Notes: a model not told the origin generated them from the letters alone. A stretch of DNA of 11,144 bases from Solobacterium sp. (GCA_017543025.1 JAFYGX010000053.1:1-11144), one strand, 5' to 3'; shown: positions 1-7,862, counted from the first letter of the stretch. Translations and numbers: made by a program.

Positions 1-2
1 GC

Positions 3-155
3 GACAACCTTCAGGACTGGATGAATTTGATTTCATTCATCCTTTCTGATCCGCAGAACCGATATGAAAAGGTCGATTTGTTCATCAATATGGCACTGAA
101 ATCTTCAAATGTGGTGAAATATCGGGATGTAATGTCCAAAAAATCCGCTAAATAA
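3..155 (+). CDS. C-terminal end of an unrecognised protein (5' partial)
   Basis: The reading frame is open from the left edge of the window and encodes 50 residues before a TAA stop at 153-155. The peptide begins DNLQDWMNLI and ends with the lysine-rich tail MSKKSAK. It is soluble in character, with alternating hydrophobic and charged residues consistent with helices, and it has no membrane segment or recognisable motif. Codon use resembles the rest of the window, so I take it as the true end of a gene that starts outside. I do not recognise the family. Only 29 bases separate its stop from the remnant of the next gene, which has lost its own start, so a deletion junction may lie just downstream. 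Confidence 0.55.
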   Translation, partial: DNLQDWMNLISFILSDPQNRYEKVDLFINMALKSSNVVKYRDVMSKKSAK

Positions 156-184
156 GCCGTTCAGTACCAACGCAGTGCAAATGA

Positions 185-1349
185 GGACTTTTTAACAAAG
201 AAGGCCTGACAGGAGAAAATGTACAGTCGTTTACTTATGATTTCATCATTACGAATAATTCAAAGGATCAGGTTTCTGATTTTTCGTTTAAACTGACATT
301 TTCCAAAGATGCATATCTTTCCTCTGCGTGGAATGGATCGCTGGAAATACACCAGTTCTCTTCCGGCAGAGAAGTGAGTGATACTGTACCGGATCTCAGA
401 AAGTTCGTTCCGAAGAAATACGAATTTGAAATACTGGAAACAGACGGCGAGGCCTTTATTGTCATGCATGCCGGGGATTATCTGATCTATCATCCGGATA
501 CCGGCGCGAATGCGAAGGAGGTACCGATTAAATCTCAGGAAACGACTTCTCCCGGAATTATCCTTTATACGGAAATCGGAAAAGATATACGGGATTCCGT
601 TCTGGATCTGCAGTTCACCCTTTACCGTCAGCTGACAGGAGAACCGCTGTTCTGGAGCGCTGCTGTCTGTCTGCTGATCTGGCTGATAATGCTCATTATC
701 TATTCATGAAATTACCTATGCCCAGATCCGCAAATACCGGCTTCGCCATGAACGTGACAATGAAATAATCCGTGAATCAATTGAAACCTTTACCGGATTC
801 ATTGATGCGAAAGATCCATATACGAACGGTCATTCCAACTGTGTTGCGGAATATACAAAACAGATCGCAAAGGAAATGGGCTTCCATGGCGAAGAACTTG
901 ATCGGATATATTACACGGCATTGCTGCATGACTACGGAAAAATCGGCGTTCCTGACAGTATTTTCGGCAAGCCGGGCAAACTGACGGATGAAGAGTTTGA
1001 AATCATCAAATCACATACGGTCCGCGGAGGGGAAATACTGCAGAGCTTCAAAAGCCTGAAAGATGCCGATGAAGGTGCGCTTTATCATCATGAACGATAT
1101 GACGGAAAAGGCTATCCGGAAGGAAGGGCAGGCGAAGGGATACCGCTGATCGCGCGTATGATCTGTGTGGTGGATTCATTCGATGCGATGAATACGAACC
1201 GTGTTTATCGCAAACGCCTTTCGAAAGAACGGATTATCGAAGAAATCGAAGCGAATAAAGGAAAACAGTTTGATCCGAAGATTGCGGATATCATGCTCAG
1301 GCTTTTGCGGGAAGGAAAGATCGGCAGGGAAGAATGGCCTTCTGTGTGA
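185..1349 (+). pseudogene. HD-GYP domain membrane signalling protein, 5'-truncated and frameshifted
   Basis: Two adjoining frames together encode one protein. The first (185-706) gives a beta-rich extracytoplasmic domain (TYDFIITNNS to about PGIILYTEIG) followed by a transmembrane helix (LFWSAAVCLLIWLIMLIIY). It ends at TGA 707-709. The second frame continues at about 708 with EITYAQIRKYRLRHERDN, then a complete HD-GYP domain: NGHS, LLHDYGKIGVPD, and HHERYDGKGYP. The metal-ligand and GYP motifs are all present. HD-GYP proteins are typically cyclic-di-GMP phosphodiesterases, so this would have been a membrane receptor controlling c-di-GMP breakdown. One extra base at about 707 explains the frame change. 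The frame is closed upstream by TGA 182-184, and no ATG or signal/membrane helix precedes the sensor domain; the first usable start is a GTG at 374. The N-terminal anchor therefore seems deleted. A sequencing or assembly error could account for the indel but less easily for the missing 5' end. Confidence 0.8.
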
Positions 1350-1727
1350 GGAAGGAATAACAGCCTGATAGCCGCATTATTCTGAATGAACAGAAGAATA
1401 TGAAAACGGAAGGCTCTGCGTGCAGCGCAGGTTTTTTCTCTTTCAGGGAAACGCTGAACATACGCCGCAGTCAGATTCCGGTATCTGATCAGAGAACATG
1501 GATAAACATTGCGGATGCCGGCAGAAAGAAACGGATGAATGCCGGACAGCTGGCTCTGGGGGTTCTGTTTCGATTCCGGCTGCGCCGCACAGCACTTGTC
1601 TTCAGAGAGTATGTTTTACTGCGGGGAATCAGGTAATGCATTGATCAGATAATAATGGTATTGTCAGACAGTAAAGAGGAAGCAGGATGACAGAAAGAAA
1701 AACATATGGCCCAAGTGTCATTGAAAC
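1350..1727. other. Intergenic stretch with no credible gene
   Basis: Apart from the small terminator at 1415-1437, I see nothing coding here on either strand. A 78-codon plus-strand frame (1400-1636) runs through the terminator and has an arginine-rich composition with no domain, so it is probably chance. A 25-codon frame at 1687-1764 has a purine-rich leader but runs into the thrH terminator stem. The stretch may be the eroded remains of a lost gene, but I cannot identify one. Confidence 0.5.
1415..1437 (+). terminator. Rho-independent terminator after the HD-GYP gene
   Basis: CTGCG (1416-1420) pairs with CGCAG (1426-1430) around a 5-base loop, with a possible T-G pair extending the stem, followed by six T residues at 1432-1437. 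It lies 66 bases past the HD-GYP stop. The stem is short but GC-rich. Confidence 0.5.
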
Positions 1728-1755
1728 AAAAAAACGTCCTCTGAAACAGAGGACG
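1728..1755 (-). terminator. Strong Rho-independent terminator of thrH
   Basis: A perfect 9-bp stem (CGTCCTCTG at 1735-1743, CAGAGGACG at 1747-1755) closes an AAA loop. On the minus strand it is followed by seven T residues (complement of A 1728-1734). It lies 10 bases beyond the thrH stop codon. Confidence 0.9.
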
Positions 1756-1765
1756 CCAGACTGAC

Positions 1766-2365
1766 TCAGTAAGCGCTGCGGATCGCTGCAAGAAGATCGT
1801 CAAACTCCTCGAACGCCGGCAGATCCGGATAGTCCTTTTTGATCTGTTCGGTTGAACGGAACAGGAAACCTGCTTTGGAAGCCAGAATCATATCCAGATC
1901 GTTATAGCTGTCGCCGCTTGCGATTGTATCATATCCGATTGACTGAAGTGCTCTGACAGTCGTAAGCTTCGATTTCTCTGTCCGCATGATGAAGCCTGTG
2001 ATTTCACCGTTTTCAGCTACTTCAAGCGTATTGCAGAAAAGGGTGGGCATACCGAGTTTTTTCATCAGCGGCATGGCAAACTGTTCAAAGGTATCACTGA
2101 GAATGATAACCTGCGTCTCGGAGCGAAGCGTATCAAGAAATTGTTTTGCGCCGGGCAGCGGATCGATTTTTGCGATTGTTTCCTGAATTTCACGGAGACC
2201 GAGCCCGTGTTCTCTGAGAATGCCAAGACGCCAGTTCATAAGTTTGTTATAGTCCGGCTCATCCCTGGTAGTCCGGCGAAGTTCGGGAATTCCGCTGGCT
2301 TCTGAAAATGCGATCCAGATCTCCGGTACAAGAACTCCTTCCATATCAAGGCAGACAATATTCAT
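1766..2365 (-). CDS. thrH: ThrH-type phosphoserine phosphatase / homoserine phosphotransferase
   Basis: This 199-residue protein is a cytoplasmic HAD-superfamily enzyme. It starts MNIVCLDMEGVLVPEIWIAF, closely matching the known start of ThrH. Motif I is D7-x-E9, the ThrH form of the usual DxD, with D7 as nucleophile. Motif II is S90-D91-T92, motif III lysine is K131 or K133, and motif IV is GDSYND (151-156). Characterised ThrH dephosphorylates phosphoserine and can transfer the phosphate to homoserine, linking serine and threonine synthesis. Length is normal for the family (about 200 residues). I chose ATG at 2363-2365 because it matches the family N-terminus. AGGAAGG at 2377-2383 is 11 bases upstream, slightly far; a TTG two codons earlier would sit 5 bases away. 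A longer frame runs back to 2575 but has unrelated sequence. The gene is monocistronic, ending at the 1728-1755 terminator and divergent from the zinc-ribbon gene. Confidence 0.9.
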   Translation of the reverse strand: MNIVCLDMEGVLVPEIWIAFSEASGIPELRRTTRDEPDYNKLMNWRLGILREHGLGLREIQETIAKIDPLPGAKQFLDTLRSETQVIILSDTFEQFAMPLMKKLGMPTLFCNTLEVAENGEITGFIMRTEKSKLTTVRALQSIGYDTIASGDSYNDLDMILASKAGFLFRSTEQIKKDYPDLPAFEEFDDLLAAIRSAY

Positions 2366-2376
2366 ATCCAATACAT

Positions 2377-2383
2377 CCTTCCT
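2377..2383 (-). promoter_or_regulatory. Ribosome-binding site of thrH
   Basis: On the minus strand this reads AGGAAGG. It is 11 bases from the chosen ATG (2365) and 5 bases from an in-frame TTG (2371-2369), so the true start may be either. Confidence 0.6.
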
Positions 2384-2483
2384 GCGTATATAAACGATTA
2401 TTAGACTATCATGAATTTCCTTCCTGCACATCCGTTTTTTTATTCTGTGCTGATACTGAAAGATGATATGATCGGAATGAAGC

Positions 2484-2488
2484 AGGAG
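2484..2488 (+). promoter_or_regulatory. Ribosome-binding site fixing the zinc-ribbon gene start
   Basis: AGGAG lies 8 bases before ATG 2497. An in-frame GTG at 2491 is only 2 bases from it, too close to be used, so the ATG is preferred. Confidence 0.7.
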
Positions 2489-2496
2489 AAGTGAGA

Positions 2497-2985
2497 ATGT
2501 TTGATGAACTGAAAAAGAAGTCCGGGTTTGAAAAGACAATGGATGGTGTTCTGGAGGGCACGGTAAATGCGGCAAAAGAACTGTTCAAACCGTTCAATGA
2601 TGACGTTCTTCGTCACTTTAATGAAGCGGATGCGCTGATTACGAGATCACTTGAAGCGATAAAAAACGGAGAAGAGGAGCTTCCGTCTCATATTGATGTC
2701 GGACAGCCGGATGAGATGCCGGATATCGACTCTCACAGCAGATACTGGGACCGGCTGTTTGATGAGATTGTTGACCAGAAACTCGGGGCTTATAAAGTCT
2801 GTCCGAAGTGTCATGCGGCAGTGGATTCAAAAAACAACTTCTGCCCGGAATGCGGAACTGAACTTTCGAAGCTTCCGGTATCCAGAGTGGTCTGTCCGTT
2901 CTGCAGGGAAGTTAACAGCGTGCTGGATACAACCTGCAGGAAATGCGGAAAACCGCTTCCTTCTCTGATATCGGATGAACAATGA
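2497..2985 (+). CDS. Double zinc-ribbon protein of unknown function
   Basis: The 162-residue product has an N-terminal helical, acidic region (about 1-95, starting MFDELKKKSGFEKTMDGVLE). Its C-terminal region has four CxxC knuckles: C102-C105, C116-C119, C133-C136 and C147-C150. Knuckles 1+2 and 3+4 have the spacing of two tandem zinc ribbons (CPKC/CPEC and CPFC/CRKC), so it should bind two zinc ions. There is no signal peptide or membrane helix, so it is probably cytoplasmic. The N-terminal part matches no family I recognise. Zinc ribbons of this kind usually mediate protein-protein or nucleic-acid contacts, but no role can be assigned. The gene stands alone between the divergent thrH and a convergent large sensor gene, with a probable terminator just after it. 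Confidence 0.85.
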   Translation: MFDELKKKSGFEKTMDGVLEGTVNAAKELFKPFNDDVLRHFNEADALITRSLEAIKNGEEELPSHIDVGQPDEMPDIDSHSRYWDRLFDEIVDQKLGAYKVCPKCHAAVDSKNNFCPECGTELSKLPVSRVVCPFCREVNSVLDTTCRKCGKPLPSLISDEQ

Positions 2986-2996
2986 AAGAACTGGAT

Positions 2997-3023
2997 AAAC
3001 AGGGGTGTTATTGCTCCTGTTTT
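2997..3023 (+). terminator. Possible terminator of the zinc-ribbon gene
   Basis: AAACAGG (2997-3003) pairs perfectly with CCTGTTT (3016-3022), with further pairing possible inside the 12-base loop. The T run is short and forms part of the stem. It starts 12 bases past the stop codon. Confidence 0.45.
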
Positions 3024-3110
3024 CGTTTGCGGCAGCAGAAAAACAGCTGAACACATCTGATATGCGGATGCATGCGGTATCTGCAGAACAGGAGTCAGAA
3101 GAAGGACTGT

Positions 3111-6100
3111 TCAGTCTGTTTCGGCAGAGCAATTGGCGGTGGTTATCTGATCAGCGGCAGTGGCTGGTCCTTTGTATTCGAGGCACAGCATTGTACAGTC
3201 ATCGAACTGTTCGCCGTCTTTTACGAACTCATTAATTGAGCGCTTCATATTTTTCAGAATCTGTTCAGGCGGAGAATCTACCGATTTGTTCAGCGTTAAG
3301 AGCATCCTGTCTGTACCGAACATCTGCTCGTATTTATCAGTTGCTTCCGGAACGCCGTCGGTATAAACAAAGAGCTTATCTCCCGGATTGAGCTGAAATT
3401 CATACTCTTTGTATTTCATGTTTTTCAATGCGCCGAGAACAAGGCCATGCGGATCCTTCAGCAGCGTGAACAGTCTGTTGCTCATGACTGCGGGATATTC
3501 GTGTCCGGCATTCGCTGCCTTGACTTTCCCGGTGCTGATTTCCAGAATGCCTAACCAGACAGTCACAAACATTTCAACCTGATTGTTGCTGCGGAGAACG
3601 TTATTTGCCGTCTCAAGAATCTCCGCAGTGCTTTTTTCGAGAGATACATTACGCTCGATAATGACTTTTGACAGCATCATGAACAGCGCGGCAGGAATAC
3701 CTTTGCCGCTGACATCGGCGATAAACAGACACAGATGGTCATCGTCAATCAGGAAGTAGTCATAAAAATCACCGCCGACTTCCCGGGCAGGGGTCATCGA
3801 AGCATACAGGTCAAACTCATGCCGTTCCGGAAACGGCGGAAATGTATGAGGAAGGATGCTTTCCTGAATCTGCACTGCCGTTTTGAGCTCGGTATTCAGC
3901 CGTTCTTTTTTTACAGCTTCCCTGTTATTCAGTTCCATCTGTTTTGTTTTGCGCTGAACATATGTATGAATCAGATAGTAAAGAAGGAGCACGAATGCAG
4001 TAATGGTCACAACATAGAACCAGGTATGTTCATACAGTGCTTTATCAATGACGATCTTTACTGACAGTGTTTTTTCCGAATTTCCACGGGAACCCAGCAG
4101 CGACATGACGAACCGGTAGTTTCCGCCAGGCAGATTGGTGTAATTAACAGGATCAAGCTCGCTCCGGCTGACAATGGTTGGCTCGCTGTCAAATCCTTCC
4201 AGCTGCCAGGAGACATCCGGATTGACGAGCGAATAATTGAATACATAGCTGTAGATTGTAAGCTTATGAACCCGGGAAGAGAGATGGAAGTTTCCGCTGG
4301 CATCAGGATAAATCAGTTCCCCGTTGACTTCCAGAAACGGTATGCCGAGCTTCAGATTAACCGGGTTTTCAAGCGAATGATTGATATTGACTTTTGCGGC
4401 ACCGGTATTGCCGGCAATATACAGATCGCCGTTTTCTTGTACCGTGCTGTAGGAATTTGCGGTCGCAATGCAGGGAAGTCCGTTGTCCATTGAATAATGG
4501 GTCGGGAATATTTCTCTGTTTTCCAGCAGCTGCGAGACCTGAGCGACATAAATTCCGTTGCTGGAGAGAATCCACATTTCTTCCGAGCTGTTTTCATACA
4601 TGTCAAAATTATTGGAATAGGGGAAATTTCTGATCGTAGTTACCTGATAATCAGCTGTCATATAGGCGAGGGAATTACTGGTGATAATCCAGAACAGTTT
4701 CCTCTTTTCATCCCATTTTATCCGCATGATTATTTCAGACGAAAGACCGTCTTCGATTCCGAGCCGGCGAACCAGAGCTCTTTCATTATCATTGATTACA
4801 TAAATGCCGCTGCCGTCGGTACCGACCACGATCTCTCCGTCCGGAGATTCAGCAATTGTCAGAGACTCCGGATTTGTGATTCCGTCTGTTGTGGTATATG
4901 AATCTGTGACCCTGCCGTTTTCAATCACATTGATTCCGCCGGATAGTGCGACAAGAATCGATCCGTCCTTCCGTTCATGGATTACGCGGATCCGATCGGA
5001 CAGAAGACCGTCCAGTTCGCTGTATATGGTGAGCGTACCATGATCCAGACAGAGCAGTCCCCAGGATTGCCAGGTTGATATCCATAGCCGCCCTTTACTG
5101 TCGCGGACAATTGACCGGATACGGATTCCTTTCAGCATGCTCAGCAGATCGCCCTGCCGGTCAGATTCCTCATCGGCGGAGCGGATATGTTCCAGAGGAT
5201 AGCTGCTGAGTACTTCATCGTCTTTTATGATATACAGTCCGGAGTCTGTTCCGATAAACAGCTCGGATCCGTTCATCATGGTGGAGTTGACGACGGCAGA
5301 AGGAAGGTCGTACTGGTCGAAAAGGTCCGTGAATTTGTTTGGGACAATTTTCATGACGCCCTGACGGTCGGAGGTGAACCAGAGATTGCCGCTGTAGTCA
5401 GTCATGATACTGACAACTCCGTTATTCAGGGGCAGATCAGACCAGTAATAAAAGGAGTTTGAGGAAAGCGCACCGATTCCGTTTCTGGCCCCGATCCACA
5501 TTCTGCCGTTGATCTCTTCGATTGTCGTGACAGCGTCCATGGGTGAAATATCATAAGTGTGGTTGACAGTCAGTTTGTCTTCAAACTTCACATGATAGAA
5601 CTCCGATCCCTGTGTTCCGAGATACAGCTGATGCGGATGATCCGGATCCGGAAAAATTGAGGTGACCCCCTTGATGCCGTATTCTTCGGGGTTAACACAG
5701 CTGACGACTTCCCCGTCTTTTACTGTAAACAGCGTTCCGTCATTGCCGTTTCCATAGATGAGACCGTCGTTTCCGTATCGGATTTCCTCGACATACATGT
5801 CACGGATTCGCGGATCATCAATTGAATGAACGTTCATCGACTCGTCGAACATATAGACGCCTGCGGCAGTAGCGGCATAGATGGTTCCGGAGCCGTCCTC
5901 TGTAATGCTGTTGATATTCAGGCTCCGCAGACCGTCCTTTTCGCCCCAGAAGCGGAGTTCATCTTTTCTGTACATAGCGATTCCGCAGTCATTTGTGCCA
6001 ATCCACAGCCGGTCTTTGCGGTCAACGTGAAGGCTTCCGACATTAGCGATTCCGGTTGTGGAATCGAAGCGTTCAAATGTGTTTCCGTCATATCTCACAA

Positions 6101-6377
6101 GACCGCTGTAGCTTCCGATCCAGATGAAACCATCACTGGTTTCAGCGATGTCATTCGCTTCCGAAGTGGGCAGTCCGTTCTGGTTGTTGTATACAATTGC
6201 GGTATAACTTTTATCACTGAAAATCGGGTCAGTGTCGTTTTTCTGGTTTCCGTCAGTATCCTGCGTGTCATGCGAATAGTGAACAGTTTCTGCGTGAAGG
6301 ACTCCCGTGAACGGGAAAAAGATCCCTGATACACAGAGGACAGCAGAAAGGACTGCGGCGATCAAACGTAATCTCAT
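3111..6377 (-). CDS. Beta-propeller (Reg_prop/Y_Y_Y) transmembrane sensor with SpoIIE-type PP2C phosphatase output
   Basis: This 1088-residue protein begins with a signal-anchor or cleavable signal peptide (hydrophobic 5-27, possible cut after LHA at 29). Residues about 60-665 contain some 14 repeats of the form D-x-x-G-x-[IL]-W-[IF]-G-T-x-x-G. Clear ones are FIWIGSYSG (84-92), RLWIGTND (123-130), NLWFTSDRQG (331-340) and RLWISTW (430-436). This is enough for two seven-bladed propellers. A Y_Y_Y-like domain follows (about 695-778, ending in NLPGGNYRF), then a helix at about 784-806, a charged coiled-coil linker (808-842), and a PP2C domain (about 850-1068) with GGDFYDYF (D870), DVSGKG (D888), YTDG (D1007) and QFDD (D1059/D1060). 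The ectodomain architecture is known from hybrid two-component sensors that bind glycans; here a Ser/Thr phosphatase replaces the histidine kinase. The likely target is an anti-sigma antagonist, by analogy with RsbU. The start at 6377 has GGAG 7 bases upstream and directly precedes the signal segment; the longer frame to 6452 has no such site. Confidence 0.92.
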   Translation of the reverse strand: MRLRLIAAVLSAVLCVSGIFFPFTGVLHAETVHYSHDTQDTDGNQKNDTDPIFSDKSYTAIVYNNQNGLPTSEANDIAETSDGFIWIGSYSGLVRYDGNTFERFDSTTGIANVGSLHVDRKDRLWIGTNDCGIAMYRKDELRFWGEKDGLRSLNINSITEDGSGTIYAATAAGVYMFDESMNVHSIDDPRIRDMYVEEIRYGNDGLIYGNGNDGTLFTVKDGEVVSCVNPEEYGIKGVTSIFPDPDHPHQLYLGTQGSEFYHVKFEDKLTVNHTYDISPMDAVTTIEEINGRMWIGARNGIGALSSNSFYYWSDLPLNNGVVSIMTDYSGNLWFTSDRQGVMKIVPNKFTDLFDQYDLPSAVVNSTMMNGSELFIGTDSGLYIIKDDEVLSSYPLEHIRSADEESDRQGDLLSMLKGIRIRSIVRDSKGRLWISTWQSWGLLCLDHGTLTIYSELDGLLSDRIRVIHERKDGSILVALSGGINVIENGRVTDSYTTTDGITNPESLTIAESPDGEIVVGTDGSGIYVINDNERALVRRLGIEDGLSSEIIMRIKWDEKRKLFWIITSNSLAYMTADYQVTTIRNFPYSNNFDMYENSSEEMWILSSNGIYVAQVSQLLENREIFPTHYSMDNGLPCIATANSYSTVQENGDLYIAGNTGAAKVNINHSLENPVNLKLGIPFLEVNGELIYPDASGNFHLSSRVHKLTIYSYVFNYSLVNPDVSWQLEGFDSEPTIVSRSELDPVNYTNLPGGNYRFVMSLLGSRGNSEKTLSVKIVIDKALYEHTWFYVVTITAFVLLLYYLIHTYVQRKTKQMELNNREAVKKERLNTELKTAVQIQESILPHTFPPFPERHEFDLYASMTPAREVGGDFYDYFLIDDDHLCLFIADVSGKGIPAALFMMLSKVIIERNVSLEKSTAEILETANNVLRSNNQVEMFVTVWLGILEISTGKVKAANAGHEYPAVMSNRLFTLLKDPHGLVLGALKNMKYKEYEFQLNPGDKLFVYTDGVPEATDKYEQMFGTDRMLLTLNKSVDSPPEQILKNMKRSINEFVKDGEQFDDCTMLCLEYKGPATAADQITTANCSAETD

Positions 6378-6384
6378 GTATATT

Positions 6385-6388
6385 CTCC
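6385..6388 (-). promoter_or_regulatory. Ribosome-binding site fixing the propeller-phosphatase start
   Basis: GGAG on the minus strand lies 7 bases before ATG 6377. This selects that codon over in-frame codons further upstream (frame open to 6452) and places the hydrophobic signal segment at the N-terminus. Confidence 0.7.
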
Positions 6389-6548
6389 GGATTGCAGATG
6401 AGAGGGCGGGAATCCGGCACCGTGTGGCGGGATTCCGTTCTGCGTTCTGCACTTGATTTCAGCATTTTGTGATTCAGAAGCTGTCGGGAAATGCACGAAA
6501 GATCAGATCATACTTCCGGAATGAAGCACTGCTTTCGCTCAGTTACTA

Positions 6549-6576
6549 ATAATAACATCGAATCGGAAGGGATTCG
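6549..6576 (-). promoter_or_regulatory. Candidate extended -10 promoter with overlapping palindrome, upstream of the propeller-phosphatase gene
   Basis: On the minus strand, TGTTATTAT (6557 to 6549) is an extended -10 (TG-n-TATTAT, 5 of 6 matches). Immediately upstream, where the -10/-35 spacer would be, is a perfect 6-bp inverted repeat: CGAATC (6559-6564) and GATTCG (6571-6576) around a 6-base centre. No good -35 hexamer is seen, as is common with extended -10 promoters. Transcription would begin near 6542, giving a leader of about 165 bases. The position suggests an operator for a repressor or activator. Confidence 0.4.
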
Positions 6577-6587
6577 GATAATAATGC

Positions 6588-6597
6588 CTCATATGAG
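6588..6597. repeat. Perfect 10-bp palindrome in the sensor/SGNH gap
   Basis: CTCATATGAG is self-complementary and lies 12 bases from the CGAATC/GATTCG inverted repeat. It has no U-tract and no loop, so it is unlikely to be a terminator for the SGNH gene. It could be a protein-binding site or chance. Confidence 0.3.
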
Positions 6598-6646
6598 CCG
6601 AGGTGAATCAGGGCTGGCGTGGAACATGCAGTGTGGCTGCGGCAGT

Positions 6647-7855
6647 TCATCGGTGAAATAACGCCGTAAATACAGAATTGTTCTCCTGTGCAGAATAGTT
6701 TTTCAGAAAGGCAGTAAATCCGGCAGCGCCTGTCTCTGAAAAGAATGCCGGAATGACTGCGTAATGGTCCGGATGAAGCGAGCGGTCATCTGCGTAGGAA
6801 ATCATGGAAGGCTGCGGAGGTTCTTCCTGATCCGTACTGATATCGTGGATCATTACCAGAAGCTGAGGACAGCCGGCAAGGGCATCCTGCAGCGCATTGA
6901 GCTGTTCACTGTCGACTTCAGCGGAATCAGATAGTACAATCACCGCTTTTCCGGGCAGTACGCCCATTTCCTTCAGTGCGCTGATTTCCGCAAGGACCGC
7001 TTCCGGATCAAACGGTTCTTTTGCGCTGATGAGGTTCCCGCTCAGAAGCTCTTCCATCTGACTGACACAGGAAAGCAGATGCCCGTCACCGATGAAAAAA
7101 ATCTGTTCATTGGGAACTTCGGGAAGCAGTTCAAACAGTCGTTCGGTAATTCCATATCTGATAAATTCGGTATAGGCTTCCTGTCCCTGCGGGGTAAGGT
7201 GAATTCCGTCGGAATAGAAGAAATCCGGATTGGAGGCGGAAAATGCATCCCAGTCGAGCACAGTCACATTATCGAATTCAGACCCGATTGTCTGAATGGT
7301 ATCAGTGTTGAAAAACTGTGCGTTGTTCGTTGTCGTAAGCCAGAAAATCTGCCGGTCACCGCATTGGTCGACGATTCTGCGGCAAAGATCTTCCGGCAGC
7401 GGTCCGTTGGTTCCGATCCCGATGACTACCGGATTGCCAAGGGTACCGTCTGACGCCATATCTGAGATGATCGAATACAGTTCATAGTGGCTGCGGTTCT
7501 GCCGGGCGTTTATGGTTCCGAACGGAAATGTTTCCCGAAGCAGAGGAACAGCGCCGAGCATGACAGAATCTCCGACTGCCGTTAAGCAGAGAGAAGAAGG
7601 CTGAATTATTTCTTCTCTGTATGCGTGATCGTTTCGCTCTGCCAGAAGTGCAGCCTGTGTTTCCAGATAGCGATGCTGCATTTGTGCCATATAATCTGTT
7701 TCCTGCCTGATCCGTTCGTTCAGTGCTGCGACTTCTGCTGCATACGCTTCCTGTTTCCGTCTCTTGGCATCCTGTTCGAGCAGATAAAAGAAACACCCTG
7801 CGATTGCAGCGATCAGGATCAGAGAAACAGCGATCAGAACCTTCTGTCGTTTCAT
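6647..7855 (-). CDS. Membrane-anchored SGNH-type hydrolase/esterase-like protein with a probable degenerate second SGNH domain
   Basis: The 402-residue product starts with a short basic stretch and one transmembrane helix (6-26), then a charged coiled coil (29-78), so the rest should be outside the cell. An SGNH domain follows at about 89-240: AVGDSVMLGA (G95-D96-S97, the nucleophile block), GIGTNG (N150) and SDGIHL (D216, H219), so the catalytic residues are all visible. The arrangement resembles the SGNH module at the C-terminus of OatA-like O-acetyltransferases; deacetylation or acetyl transfer on a cell-wall polymer is plausible but not shown. Residues about 251-386 look like a second copy without the active site: FFIGDG replaces GDS, and GAAGFTAFL echoes GQEAYTEFI. 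There is no Shine-Dalgarno site, and a TATAAT ends 7 bases from the ATG, suggesting a leaderless mRNA. It is divergent from the HAMP phosphatase gene at 7962. Confidence 0.82.
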   Translation of the reverse strand: MKRQKVLIAVSLILIAAIAGCFFYLLEQDAKRRKQEAYAAEVAALNERIRQETDYMAQMQHRYLETQAALLAERNDHAYREEIIQPSSLCLTAVGDSVMLGAVPLLRETFPFGTINARQNRSHYELYSIISDMASDGTLGNPVVIGIGTNGPLPEDLCRRIVDQCGDRQIFWLTTTNNAQFFNTDTIQTIGSEFDNVTVLDWDAFSASNPDFFYSDGIHLTPQGQEAYTEFIRYGITERLFELLPEVPNEQIFFIGDGHLLSCVSQMEELLSGNLISAKEPFDPEAVLAEISALKEMGVLPGKAVIVLSDSAEVDSEQLNALQDALAGCPQLLVMIHDISTDQEEPPQPSMISYADDRSLHPDHYAVIPAFFSETGAAGFTAFLKNYSAQENNSVFTALFHR

Positions 7856-7862
7856 TCCAATT

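Noticed and set aside
690..710. Programmed +1 frameshift at TCA TGA joining the two halves of the HD-GYP gene
   Set aside because: It resembles prfB only in shifting at a TGA. There is no CTT slip codon and no stimulatory Shine-Dalgarno just upstream, and the gene also lacks its 5' end, so an indel is simpler.
1400..1636. 78-codon plus-strand frame after the HD-GYP gene
   Set aside because: A terminator hairpin with T6 lies within its first codons, and it has no recognisable protein features.
1687..1764. 25-codon frame with a good purine-rich leader (AGGAAGCAGG) before ATG
   Set aside because: Its 3' half is the thrH terminator stem, and the peptide is polar and lysine-rich with no precedent. 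Probably chance.
2366..2496. Promoters for thrH and the zinc-ribbon gene in their divergent gap
   Set aside because: TATGAT at 2467-2472 (plus) and TAATAAT/TATATA words (minus) exist, but no acceptable -35 partners or positions, so I did not call them.
3080..3113. Terminator for the propeller-phosphatase gene just past its stop
   Set aside because: GACTG/CAGTC can only close a 2-base loop, and no U-tract follows on the minus strand.
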